DNA from: Nocardioides astragali | Lineage (GTDB): Bacteria > Actinomycetota > Actinomycetes > Propionibacteriales > Nocardioidaceae | Direction: 5' to 3' | Length of the DNA stretch: 64,000 nt | NCBI RefSeq assembly: GCF_024436375.1 | Contig: NZ_JAFMZM010000001.1 | Location: 434,001 to 498,000, forward strand | Shown: positions 39,892 through 48,268 of the stretch, piece after piece | How the letters are laid out: each line of letters starts with the position of its first letter | Position numbering within the stretch: the first letter of the stretch is position 1 | Program-made: the position numbers and the translations under genes | The notes under the pieces: generated by a model | Database searches by the model: none | The model's input: the letters and a program-made list of their open reading frames with translations, nothing else | Told to the model about the DNA's origin: nothing

Positions 39892-41147
39892 CACCACCCC
39901 CCCGCTCTATGGTGGCTGTCGACCACCGAGCGGTGGAGCGGCTCGCGGGCCGGCGCCGCGAGCTCCGCCAGGTGACGCTCGTGTGGGCCGCCCTGTTCCT
40001 CAACGTGCTGACCTTCGCGGGACCGACCGTGCTGCCGATCCCAGCGGGATGGGGGCAGATGGTGACCCAGGGTGCGTTGCTCGGGGCTCTCGGCCTCGCG
40101 TTGGTGGTGAACGCGCGCGGGTTGGTGCAGGTCAACCTCTTCCTGGTGCTGCTCTCCATGCTCGCCGTGGTGTCGCTGATGGTCAGCCTGCACAGCGAGT
40201 TCCTGCTCGGGTCCACCTACCGTGCCTGCCGCTACCTGTTGTTCCTGCTGGTCCTCTGGTTGCTGACCCCGTGGTTCGGGCGACGCGACATGCTGTTGCT
40301 GCGTTGCCACCTGCGGGTGCTGTGGGTCCTCCTGGGGGTCGTGCTGGCCGGGGCGGCGGTGGCTCCCGGAGTCGCCTTCGCCTTCCAAGGGCGCCTCTCG
40401 GGAGTGCTGTGGCCCATCTGGCCGACCCAGGTCGCCCACTACGCGGCCGTCCTTCTCGGTGCCTACGCCCTGCTGTGGGCGTGCCGCATGGTCAGCAATC
40501 GACAGGTTGTGATCGCGGTGGTGACGGCGGGGACAGTGCTGGTGCTCACCCACACTCGGACGGCTCTCCTGGCGCTCGTGGTGGGTGCGTGCGTGGCCGG
40601 AGCCAGCCTGTTCCTGGGCCACGTGCGTGTCCGACGTACGTCGGCGTTGGGTGCTGTGGTCGTCGTGGTCGTGGCCACGGTGTTCTCACCCCAGCTCGCC
40701 GACTGGGCCATGCGGGGACAGACACCGGAGGAGGCCAGCCAGCTGACCGGACGCACCAAGGTGTGGACCGCCGCCCTGCGAGCCCCACGGCCGCGGGTCG
40801 AGGAGATGTTCGGGTCCGGCGTGTCCAACCAGTCCTTCAACGGCATGCCGATCGACAGCAACTGGGTCGCGACCTACCTCGACCAGGGGTGGTTCGGACT
40901 CGTCGTCCATGCGTGTGTCCTCGTCGTTCTGCTCCTGGTGGCCGCCACACGTGAGCGCGGCCCTCACCGTGCCGTGGGCGTGTTCCTGGTGGTGTACTGC
41001 CTGACCGCGTCCTTCACCGAGACCGGGCTGGTGAGCGCGACGCCGTACCTGCTGGACCTGACCGTGGCCGCAGCGCTCCTCGCCGCTGGTGCGTCCGGCG
41101 GGGTGGGCGGGCCGCGATGGCGGCAGGAGGCAGCAGGATGGACCTGA
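39888..41147 (+). CDS. O-antigen ligase/Wzy-type polymerase
   Basis: 419 residues, about 11 hydrophobic segments spread over the whole length, and one large outer loop (RGQTPEEASQLTGRTKVWTAAL, then SGVSNQSFNGMPIDSNWVAT) that carries the Wzy_C-type motif with GRTKVW and a conserved Asn/Asp-rich stretch. It would join lipid-linked repeat units on the outer face of the membrane. Begins at GTG 39888 within the stop of the co-polymerase gene and overlaps the flippase gene by 10 bp, so chain-length control, polymerase and flippase are produced together. Confidence 0.87.
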   Translation: MTPPPRSMVAVDHRAVERLAGRRRELRQVTLVWAALFLNVLTFAGPTVLPIPAGWGQMVTQGALLGALGLALVVNARGLVQVNLFLVLLSMLAVVSLMVSLHSEFLLGSTYRACRYLLFLLVLWLLTPWFGRRDMLLLRCHLRVLWVLLGVVLAGAAVAPGVAFAFQGRLSGVLWPIWPTQVAHYAAVLLGAYALLWACRMVSNRQVVIAVVTAGTVLVLTHTRTALLALVVGACVAGASLFLGHVRVRRTSALGAVVVVVVATVFSPQLADWAMRGQTPEEASQLTGRTKVWTAALRAPRPRVEEMFGSGVSNQSFNGMPIDSNWVATYLDQGWFGLVVHACVLVVLLLVAATRERGPHRAVGVFLVVYCLTASFTETGLVSATPYLLDLTVAAALLAAGASGGVGGPRWRQEAAGWT

Positions 41148-42403
41148 GGTCGATGCACCTGTTCCGCCGAGTCAGCTGGGGAATCGCCGATCAGGGCGTG
41201 TCGAGCATGGGCAACCTGCTGCTGGGGATCATGGTCATCAAAGCCCTGGACGTCGAGGGCTTCGGGGCGTTCTCCCTCGCCTTCGTCACGTTCAGCTTCG
41301 TCCTCAGCGCCTCGCGCGGGTCCTCGACGGACCCCTTGCTCGTACGCTTCAGCGGTCTGGCAGGGCCGGCGTGGAGCCGTGCGGTGGCGGCTGCCTCGGG
41401 CACCGCCCTCCTCACCGGCGTCGTCACGGGAGCGGTCTGCGTCGTCATCGGTGTCCTGCTCCCGGGATCGCTGGGTGGCGGATTCATCGCCCTTGGTGTC
41501 GGCCTGCCTGCGATCCTCCTCCAGGACAGCTACCGCTTCGCCTTCTTCTCCCAGGGGCAGGGCGCCAAGGCCTTCGTCAACGACCTCCTGTGGGCGGTGC
41601 TCCAGGTCGCCTCCGTCGGACTCCTGCTCATGACGGGGACCGCCACCGTGGTGACCTGCCTGCTCGCCTTCGGAGGGTCGGCCGCCGTCGCGGCGGCTGT
41701 CGGCCTTCGGCAGAGCGGGGTGTGGCCGGCTCCGAGAGCTGCGCGAGGATGGCTAGCCGAGCACGGCGACCTGGGCGGTCGATACCTCGTGGAGAACGTC
41801 GCCGTCGGCGGTGCCCGGCAGATCCGCATGTTCGCCGTGGGCGCCATCGCCGGGCTCGCGGCCGTCGGGGAGTTGCGGGCGGCCGAGATCATGCTCGGTC
41901 CCTTCTTCGTCCTCATGAGCGGTATCAGCCAGGTGGCCGTGCCGGAGGCGGCCGCAGTGCTGGCGCGAGCGCCCGATCGTCTGCGGCGGTTCTGTTTCTG
42001 GCTAGCCGTGCTGCCCGCCGGCGCGGCCGTCCTGTGGGGCAGCGTTCTCTATTTGGTGCTACCCCTTGGCGCGGGCGAGGCCCTGCTCGACGAGCTGTGG
42101 AAGCCTGCCGCGGCGCTCCTGATCCCTCTCACAGGCGTGGTGGCGATCGGCTGCTACCACAACGCGTGCACGTCGGTCGTACGTGCACTCGGCGCCTCGC
42201 GCCGCAGTCTTCTCGCCCAGGTCGGCAATGCGGCGTTGTACGTGCTGGGCGGTGCCCTGGGCGCTGCTCACAGTGGAGCGATGGGGTCGAGCTGGGGGGT
42301 GCTCGTCGCGAGCATCCTCGGTGCGGTGCTCTGGCACCACCAGGTGCGGGCAGGGATCTCTGACCACCTGGCGTTGCCGCGCGAGGTGTCACCCGTTCGC
42401 TAG
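41138..42403 (+). CDS. Wzx-type polysaccharide flippase
   Basis: 421 residues, 12 likely membrane segments, MATE/MVF superfamily pattern (RRVSWGIADQGVSSMGNLLLGIMVIKAL at the start; LVENVAVGGARQIRMFAVGAIAGL in the middle, the second repeat half). Moves the undecaprenyl-linked repeat unit across the membrane. ATG 41138 has GGAGG 7 nt upstream; ATG 41117 does not. Its 3' end overlaps the convergent PAP2 gene by 15 bp. Confidence 0.88.
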   Translation: MDLRSMHLFRRVSWGIADQGVSSMGNLLLGIMVIKALDVEGFGAFSLAFVTFSFVLSASRGSSTDPLLVRFSGLAGPAWSRAVAAASGTALLTGVVTGAVCVVIGVLLPGSLGGGFIALGVGLPAILLQDSYRFAFFSQGQGAKAFVNDLLWAVLQVASVGLLLMTGTATVVTCLLAFGGSAAVAAAVGLRQSGVWPAPRAARGWLAEHGDLGGRYLVENVAVGGARQIRMFAVGAIAGLAAVGELRAAEIMLGPFFVLMSGISQVAVPEAAAVLARAPDRLRRFCFWLAVLPAGAAVLWGSVLYLVLPLGAGEALLDELWKPAAALLIPLTGVVAIGCYHNACTSVVRALGASRRSLLAQVGNAALYVLGGALGAAHSGAMGSSWGVLVASILGAVLWHHQVRAGISDHLALPREVSPVR

Positions 42404-43039
42404 ACGCGCCTCCGTACGCCCGTCCGGTGGCGAGCCGGGCCGAGCTGGTGACGTGCTCAGCAGGGCCAGCACCACCACGGACAGGAGTCCTCCGCCGATC
42501 ACGTCGGTCAGCCAGTGGGCGGCGGTGAACAACATCGCCAGGGCCATGGTCGCTCCGAGGGGCAGCACCAGCAGCAACCACATCCACCACCGGGTCCGCG
42601 TGACGAACAGCAGCAGGATGCAGCCCGCGCTCACGAGGTCGGCGACAATGTGGCCCGATGGATAGCTACCTCCGCTGTAGAGGTCGAGATGCGGATCGGG
42701 CCGGCCGACGGCGTGCTTGGTGACCAGGGTCGCCGCACTGGTCGTCCCGATGGCCAGCGCGGCCGTCGCCACCGGATGCCACGAGTGGCGGGCGAACCCG
42801 GTCGCGACGGCGATGAGAGCGAGCAGGGCGAACGCGCGGCGTGGTTCGAGACCGTCGATGACGGGCCTCGTCACGGCCTGCGCAGTGCCCCAGACGTCGT
42901 CAGGTCGGAAGGCCTCACGCGTAGCGACATCGACCGTCTCGGACGCTCCTGTGGCCACCAGCATGGTCAGGACGACGAACCCAACCCCTGCTGCGCACGC
43001 GCTCGCGACGGCTCGCCGGCTCTCCCCGGAACGGATCAC
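42389..43039 (-). CDS. PAP2-type membrane phosphatase
   Basis: 216 residues, six membrane segments. The three parts of the PAP2 active site are present: KHAVGRPDP, YPSGH, and AAHWLTDVIGG. Such enzymes recycle undecaprenyl pyrophosphate to the monophosphate carrier, which fits a Wzx/Wzy locus; lipid phosphatase activity on other substrates is possible. Starts at GTG 43039, overlapping the stop of the epimerase gene (GTGA), so it is cotranslated with it on the minus strand. Confidence 0.9.
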   Translation of the reverse strand: MIRSGESRRAVASACAAGVGFVVLTMLVATGASETVDVATREAFRPDDVWGTAQAVTRPVIDGLEPRRAFALLALIAVATGFARHSWHPVATAALAIGTTSAATLVTKHAVGRPDPHLDLYSGGSYPSGHIVADLVSAGCILLLFVTRTRWWMWLLLVLPLGATMALAMLFTAAHWLTDVIGGGLLSVVVLALLSTSPARPGSPPDGRTEARLANG

Positions 43040-43599
43040 GGCGCGGCCAGGATGCGGCCAAGGTCCTGCGGGAGCTCTGCCAGGGTTCTTGCGTCGCGGT
43101 CGCCGGCCGACTGCACCGTGACGGGCAGTGGCCACGGGATTGCCAAGTCGGGGTCGTCGTGGCAGATGGTCAGGTTCTCCGACGGGTCGTGCCGTCGGTC
43201 GATCCGGTAGGACGTGTCGGCGAGTGGGGTCAGGGCTTGGAAGGCGTGCCCACAGCCGGGCGGCACGTAGATCGAGTTCTGGACGTCCCCGTCGAGGATG
43301 AACGACAGCCACGTGAGATAGGTGGGAGACGTTGGCCTGAGGTCGACCACGACGTCGAACACGCGACCGTGGGAGCAGCGGACCAGCTTGCCCTCACCCC
43401 GACCAGTGCGCACGTGGATGCCACGAACCACTCCGCCCAGAGAGCGGGAAAGGCTGTCCTCCACGAACGCCTCCGGCTCCAGGCCAGCAGCGCGGGCGGT
43501 GTCCGCCTCGAACGTGCGGCTGAAGAACCCGCGGTCGTCGCGGTACGGCGTCGTGGTGAACTCGAGGAGGCCCGGAATAGGGGTCGTCGAGAAGTCCAT
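43036..43599 (-). CDS. RmlC-like NDP-sugar 3,5-epimerase
   Basis: 187 residues, cupin fold of the dTDP-4-keto-6-deoxyhexose 3,5-epimerase family. Catalytic His62 (GGVVRGIHVR), Lys71/Arg74 (GKLVRC), DVVVDLR and the substrate Tyr131 (DTSYRIDRR) are visible; the usual second Tyr after it is replaced, and the typical HYQ after RGLH is HVR, so the substrate may differ from dTDP-glucose. No rmlA, rmlB or rmlD is nearby. Because a GDP-heptose pathway and a C-methyltransferase follow, it may act as a heptose or branched-sugar epimerase. ATG 43599 faces the divergent methyltransferase. Confidence 0.85.
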   Translation of the reverse strand: MDFSTTPIPGLLEFTTTPYRDDRGFFSRTFEADTARAAGLEPEAFVEDSLSRSLGGVVRGIHVRTGRGEGKLVRCSHGRVFDVVVDLRPTSPTYLTWLSFILDGDVQNSIYVPPGCGHAFQALTPLADTSYRIDRRHDPSENLTICHDDPDLAIPWPLPVTVQSAGDRDARTLAELPQDLGRILAAP

Positions 43600-43796
43600 G
43601 GCTGCCCTTGCCTCTCGGTTGCCTTGTCCCGTCTGTTCCAACAGGTTGGGACGCCGATCGGCCTGTCCGCCGCGTACTCCGGGCTGCTCCCCGAATTGTG
43701 GTATATGCGCCGTGTCCCGAGCGTCCCGAGAGGCACGGCCGACGAGGCTCTTCCCAAGGCGTCGCGTGCGTGTGGCCTGGTGGGAGGGCGAGAACC
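43600..43796. promoter_or_regulatory. Divergent promoter region with 12-bp operator-like dyad
   Basis: 197 bp between epimerase and methyltransferase. CCAACAGGTTGG at 43638-43649 is a dyad with a 2-bp centre, inside a looser GTCCC...GGGAC repeat. The only AT-rich segment is near 43695-43710 (GAATTGTGGTATATG) and may hold -10 elements for either direction. No ORF fits. Confidence 0.4.
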
Positions 43797-45020
43797 ATGA
43801 GGAGGTGTCGGCTCTGCGGTGCACCGCTGTCGCAGACTTTCGTCGACCTGGGGATGTCCCCGCCGTGCGAGAGCTATCTCGATGTGGCCCAGCTGGACCA
43901 GGGCGAGATCTTCTACCCGCTTCACGTGCGAATCTGCACGGAGTGCCTGCTTGTCCAGTTGCCGGCGTACATCCCGGCGGAGGACATCTTCGGGCACTAC
44001 GCCTACTTCTCCTCGTTCTCGGACTCGTGGGTGCGGCACGCCGAGACGTTCGTAGAGCAGGCGATCGACCGGCTCGGGCTGGGGTCGGAGTCGTTCGTCG
44101 TGGAGGTCGCCAGCAACGACGGCTACCTCCTCCAGCACGCGGTGGCCCGGGGGATACGGTGCCTGGGCATCGAGCCGGCGGCGAACGTCGCCGAGGCGGC
44201 GGAGGAACGGGGAGTCCCCACCGAGGTGCTCTTCCTCGGTGAGGAGACGGGGGCCAAGCTCGCTGCCGAGCACGGCCCGGCTGATCTGGTGATAGCCAAC
44301 AACGTGTTCGCTCACGTGCCGGACATCGTCGACTTCAGCAAGGGACTGCGGGCGCTTGTCGCCGACTCGGGGCAGGTGAGCATCGAGATCCCCCATCTGC
44401 TCCGGCTGATCCAAGGCCGTGAGTACGACACGATCTATCACGAGCACTTCTCCTACGTCTCGCTGCTCACCACCCAGCGCGTGCTGGCGGCGGCGGGCCT
44501 CTCGGTGGTCGACGTTGAGGAGCTCCCGACCCACGGCGGGTCGCTGCGGACGTGGTCGGTGCCGACCGAGCACGCCGACGACCCGAGCCACTCAGTGGCC
44601 GAGGTGCTAGGCGCCGAGGAGCGGGCCGGGTTGCACAGCCTCGAAGGGCACGCGGGCTTCGCAAATGCGGTGGCCGAGGTGCGCAACGACCTCGTCGAGT
44701 TCCTGGTCAGCTGCTCGCGCGAGGGCAAGCGAGTCGCGGCCTACGGCGCACCCGGCAAGGGGAACACTCTGTTGAACCACTGCGGGATTCGCAGTGACCT
44801 CCTCGAGTTCAGCGTGGACCGCAACCCCTACAAGCACGGGAAGTTCCTACCCGGGACCCACATCCCGATCCACCCCGTCGAGGCACTGGAGCAGGCGAAG
44901 CCGGACTACGTCCTGGTGATGCCCTGGAACCTGCGGCGCGAGATCGCCGAACAGCTGGACTACGTCCGCGCCTGGGGCGGGCAGCTCGTCGTGGCCCTGC
45001 CCAGGCTCGAAGTCTTCTAG
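43797..45020 (+). CDS. NDP-sugar C-methyltransferase (TylC3/NovU-like)
   Basis: Adds a methyl group from SAM to a carbon of a keto-sugar nucleotide, giving a branched sugar. 407 residues with three parts: an N-terminal zinc site with C4, C7, C47 and C50 (RRCRLCG and ICTEC), the SAM domain (EVASNDGYLL, 103-112), and a C-terminal domain of the Methyltransf_14 type (VAAYGAPGKGNTLLNHC). The motif YHEHFSY (214-220) is shared by C-3 methyltransferases such as TylC3, where His acts as base. ATG 43797 is chosen; RBS weak (GGGAGGGC). Heads the modified-sugar block. Confidence 0.9.
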   Translation: MRRCRLCGAPLSQTFVDLGMSPPCESYLDVAQLDQGEIFYPLHVRICTECLLVQLPAYIPAEDIFGHYAYFSSFSDSWVRHAETFVEQAIDRLGLGSESFVVEVASNDGYLLQHAVARGIRCLGIEPAANVAEAAEERGVPTEVLFLGEETGAKLAAEHGPADLVIANNVFAHVPDIVDFSKGLRALVADSGQVSIEIPHLLRLIQGREYDTIYHEHFSYVSLLTTQRVLAAAGLSVVDVEELPTHGGSLRTWSVPTEHADDPSHSVAEVLGAEERAGLHSLEGHAGFANAVAEVRNDLVEFLVSCSREGKRVAAYGAPGKGNTLLNHCGIRSDLLEFSVDRNPYKHGKFLPGTHIPIHPVEALEQAKPDYVLVMPWNLRREIAEQLDYVRAWGGQLVVALPRLEVF

Positions 45021-45037
45021 GACATGGAGGTCCTGAC

Positions 45038-45868
45038 ATGAAGGTGGTGCTGTTCTGCGGCGGTTTGGGCATGAGGATGCGAGCAGACAACCAGACCCTG
45101 CCCAAGCCCATGATGCCCATTGGCAGCCGACCCGTGCTCTGGCACGTGATGCGCTACTACGCGTACTTCGGCCACACGGAGTTCATCCTCTGCCTGGGCT
45201 ACGGCGCTGAGGCGGTCAAGCAGTACTTCCTGGACTACCAGGAGACCGCGTCCAACGACTTCGTCATCACGAAGGGCGGCAAGCACGTCGAGATGCTCGA
45301 CACCGACATCAGCGACTGGACCATCACGTTCATCGACACCGGCATTGACACGGCCATCGGTGAGCGCCTTCGCCGGATCCGGCCCTACTTGGAGGGCGAC
45401 GAGATGTTCCTGGCCAACTACGGCGACGTCCTCACGGACGCGCCGATGAACGAGCTGGTTGACGCGTTCGCGGAGACGGAGGCAGTGAGCCAATTCCTGG
45501 CCGTGAAGCCACAGGACTCGTTCCACGTCGTGGACATCGACGACGACGGCAGGGTCACCGGCCTGGTTCCGGTCGCCGACATGTCGATGTGCATCAACGG
45601 CGGCTACTTCGTCCTGCGCCAAGGGATCTTCGACTACCTAGACGAAGGCGACGACCTCGTGATGGACGGCTGCGTCAAGGCAGCCAGGGACGGAAAGGTC
45701 CGGGCCGTGCGCTATCCGGGGTTCTGGGCGCCCATGGACACCCTCAAAGAACGCACGGCGCTCGAGGACCTGTACAAGCACGGCATCAGCCCCTGGGCGC
45801 TCTGGCGGGTCAGGCCGGTGGAGCAGGGCCGGCCGGTCTACGCCGTGGACGAACCCTCCCTGGCGTGA
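45038..45868 (+). CDS. Glucose-1-phosphate cytidylyltransferase-like (RfbF)
   Basis: 276 residues. Start KVVLFCGGLGMRMR is the nucleotide-binding loop of sugar nucleotidyltransferases, and LPKPMMPIGSRPVLWHVMRY, FILCLGYGAEAVKQYF and NYGDVLTDAPM match the RfbF branch (CTP + glucose-1-phosphate gives CDP-glucose). The WAPMDTLKERTALE end is also typical. A dedicated CDP-glucose 4,6-dehydratase (RfbG) is not obvious, though the SDR genes at 48268 or 57341 could serve. Has its own AGGTCCTG spacer after the methyltransferase gene. Confidence 0.85.
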   Translation: MKVVLFCGGLGMRMRADNQTLPKPMMPIGSRPVLWHVMRYYAYFGHTEFILCLGYGAEAVKQYFLDYQETASNDFVITKGGKHVEMLDTDISDWTITFIDTGIDTAIGERLRRIRPYLEGDEMFLANYGDVLTDAPMNELVDAFAETEAVSQFLAVKPQDSFHVVDIDDDGRVTGLVPVADMSMCINGGYFVLRQGIFDYLDEGDDLVMDGCVKAARDGKVRAVRYPGFWAPMDTLKERTALEDLYKHGISPWALWRVRPVEQGRPVYAVDEPSLA

Positions 45869-45922
45869 CAGGGCGACATCCATGTATCGGCGAGGAGCGA
45901 TGACGATGAGCAAGGACGTGTG

Positions 45923-47119
45923 ATGGGCCGCCCTGGTGTGCTGCTCGACCGGGACGGCACCCTGATCGTCGACAGCGGTTACGTCGGCTCGGTGGATCGC
46001 GTCACGTTCCTCGAAGGGGCTGTCCAGGCGGTGGCTGCCCTCAACGCCGCCGGCATGCCGGTGGCGGTGGTCACCAACCAGGCGGGTGTCGCCAGAGGCT
46101 ACTTCGGCCTCGAGGACGTACGCCGGGTGCACGACCACATCGACGCCGAGCTCGCGAAGCACGGGGCGCACGTGGACATGTGGCTCTTCTGCCCCTACCA
46201 CCCTGAGGGGGTCGTCGAGGGTTTCGCCCGGGTGAGCGCAGACCGCAAGCCCGCACCGGGCATGGCGCTCGCCGCAGCGGAGGCGCTCGACCTCGACCTC
46301 GGGGCGTCTTGGGTCGTGGGTGACGCGCCCTCCGACATCGGGCTGGCGCGCGCCGTTGGAGCACGTGCCCTCTTCATCGGTACCGCCACGGGTGACCCGG
46401 ATGTCGAGTCGGTCCCGGACCTCGCGTCCGCCGTGCGACGCATCCTGCGCACCGACGAACCGGCGAGCAGTCCTATTCATCTGAAGGGGTTCCTCGAGCC
46501 GCGGTTCCCGGCCGCGCGGTACGAGACGGCGGACGCGTTCGCCCGGGACTACACCTCCGAGCTGGCGAAGGGCCTCGGCAGTGTGGACCTGGTGCAGATC
46601 GAGAAGGCCGCCATCCTCCTCAACGAGGCCTACGACCGGGACTGCCTGGTCTTCGCCTGCGGCAACGGAGGCTCCGCCTCCATCGCCAACCACCTGCAGT
46701 GCGACCACAGCAAGGGAGTGCGCAACGGCACCGAGCTGCACACCCGGGTCATCAGCCTCAGCGCCAACGCGGAGCTGCTCAGCGCGATCGCCAACGACAT
46801 CGGCTACGAGTCCGTCTTCGAGTACCAGCTCCAGTCCCAGGCCAGGCCGGGTGACGTGCTGATCGTGGTCTCGTCGTCCGGCCGCTCGCCGAACGTGGTC
46901 CGTGCCCTGGAGTGGGCGAGGGCGAACGGGATGCAGAGCATCTCGATGTCCGGTTTCGAAGGGCTACCCGCACGCGACCTGGCGACGGTCTCGATCCACG
47001 TCGACGCACAGAACTACGGGGTCGTGGAGGATGCGCACTCGGCCTGCATGCACCTCCTGGCCCAGTACGTACGCCAGTCGCGGATGTCGTCGCGGGCCAT
47101 CGCCGGGCAGACGTTCTGA
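45923..47119 (+). CDS. GmhB-GmhA fusion: heptose bisphosphatase and sedoheptulose-7-P isomerase
   Basis: 398 residues carrying two steps of heptose synthesis. Residues 1-180 are a HAD phosphatase of the GmhB group: D9 and D11 (LLDRDGTL), TNQAGVARG, VVGDAPSDIGLA. The zinc loop keeps C90 and H93 (FCPYHPEG) but the usual CxC pair is missing (RVSADRKP), so zinc may be lost. Residues about 200-398 are a SIS domain of GmhA type (GNGGSAS at 247-253, SSSGRSPNV). GmhA makes heptose-7-phosphate from sedoheptulose-7-phosphate; GmhB removes the C7 phosphate later. ATG 45923 is preceded by AAGGA; a seven-codon ORF ends on it. Confidence 0.9.
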   Translation: MGRPGVLLDRDGTLIVDSGYVGSVDRVTFLEGAVQAVAALNAAGMPVAVVTNQAGVARGYFGLEDVRRVHDHIDAELAKHGAHVDMWLFCPYHPEGVVEGFARVSADRKPAPGMALAAAEALDLDLGASWVVGDAPSDIGLARAVGARALFIGTATGDPDVESVPDLASAVRRILRTDEPASSPIHLKGFLEPRFPAARYETADAFARDYTSELAKGLGSVDLVQIEKAAILLNEAYDRDCLVFACGNGGSASIANHLQCDHSKGVRNGTELHTRVISLSANAELLSAIANDIGYESVFEYQLQSQARPGDVLIVVSSSGRSPNVVRALEWARANGMQSISMSGFEGLPARDLATVSIHVDAQNYGVVEDAHSACMHLLAQYVRQSRMSSRAIAGQTF

Positions 47120-47122
47120 GCC

Positions 47123-48268
47123 ATGCGCGTCGCCATCAACCTGCTCACCGACGATCCGGAGCACCCGTCGGGCGCCCACTGGTTCTGGACTCGCGTCATC
47201 CCCGAGATGGCGCAACGCCTCGACCCGGGCGAGGAGCTGCACCTGCTCGTCAGCCCGCGGACGGCGTCCATGCACCAGGGCTACGGCAGCTCGGTCCACC
47301 ACCTGATGTTCCCGTGGTCCAACGAGCATCCACGGCTGCGTACGCTGAGCGAGCATGCCTGGGCACCACTGAGTCTCCGTCCGGCCGGGATCGACGTCTT
47401 CAGCACCTTGATCGCCCCCTTGGTGAAGCCAGCACCGGGGCTCGTGGCTCATTTCAAGACGATGCACGCCTTCACCGCTCCCCGGTCGATCCGGCCCGAG
47501 GTGCGCCTCTACCGGCGGCTGAGCTACCCGAGGACCGCACGCGTGGCCGACGCCATCATCATCAACTCCGAGAGCCTGCGCCAGGAGGTGGAGCGGCACC
47601 TCGACGTCGACCCGGCGAAGCTGAGGCTCATCCCGGAGGCGGTCGACCACGAGCTGTTCCGTCCGGGCGACCCTGAGCACGCGCGCGACCGGCTGCGGAT
47701 GCGCCACGGGGTGACGCGGCCGTTCGTGCTGTTCGTCTCCTCGCTGTGGCCCTACAAGAACTGCGAGGGCCTGCTGCGAGCGTTCGCGGTCGCCCAGGGA
47801 GCCATCACCGGTCGTCAGCTGGTGATCGTCGGGCCGGGTCGCGACCAGGACTACGTCTCCAGTCTCCGCGCGCTCGCCGAGGAGCTCGGGATCAGCGATG
47901 ACGTGGTGTGGGTGGGCGGTGTCCCGCTGGAGGACACGGTGGACTTCTATCGCGCCGCGGACGTCTTCGTCTACCCGTCCTTCAACGAGACCTTCGGGCT
48001 CCCGATCCTCGAGGCCATGGCGTGCGCGTGTCCCGTGGTGACGTCCGACCGCAGCGCGATGCCCGAGACAGCGGGTGGGGCCGCGCTGCTGGCCGACCCG
48101 GACGACCCGCGATCGATCGCTGATGCCATCGTCTCCGCGTGTGGCGAGGACGGGGAGCTCGCCCGGAAGCTGGGGCCCGAGCGCGCCGGACAGTTCACCT
48201 GGGGAGTGACCGCCGAGCACACGCTTGCCGTGTACCGCGAGGTGCACGCGCAGAGGGCGAGCTTGTGA
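47123..48268 (+). CDS. Family 4 glycosyltransferase
   Basis: 381 residues. Standard GT4: INSESLRQEVERHL, FVSSLWPYKN, the donor-site loop with E-x7-E in FNETFGLPILEAMACACPVV. Sits directly behind the GmhB-GmhA gene (3 bp) and shares one base with the epimerase gene that follows (TGATG), so it is the likely heptosyl or modified-sugar transferase of the locus. Acceptor unknown. Confidence 0.9.
   Translation: MRVAINLLTDDPEHPSGAHWFWTRVIPEMAQRLDPGEELHLLVSPRTASMHQGYGSSVHHLMFPWSNEHPRLRTLSEHAWAPLSLRPAGIDVFSTLIAPLVKPAPGLVAHFKTMHAFTAPRSIRPEVRLYRRLSYPRTARVADAIIINSESLRQEVERHLDVDPAKLRLIPEAVDHELFRPGDPEHARDRLRMRHGVTRPFVLFVSSLWPYKNCEGLLRAFAVAQGAITGRQLVIVGPGRDQDYVSSLRALAEELGISDDVVWVGGVPLEDTVDFYRAADVFVYPSFNETFGLPILEAMACACPVVTSDRSAMPETAGGAALLADPDDPRSIADAIVSACGEDGELARKLGPERAGQFTWGVTAEHTLAVYREVHAQRASL

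Noticed and set aside
41117..41137. ATG 41117 as flippase start
   Set aside because: The GGAGG site at 41126-41130 fits ATG 41138 and would lie inside the longer reading.
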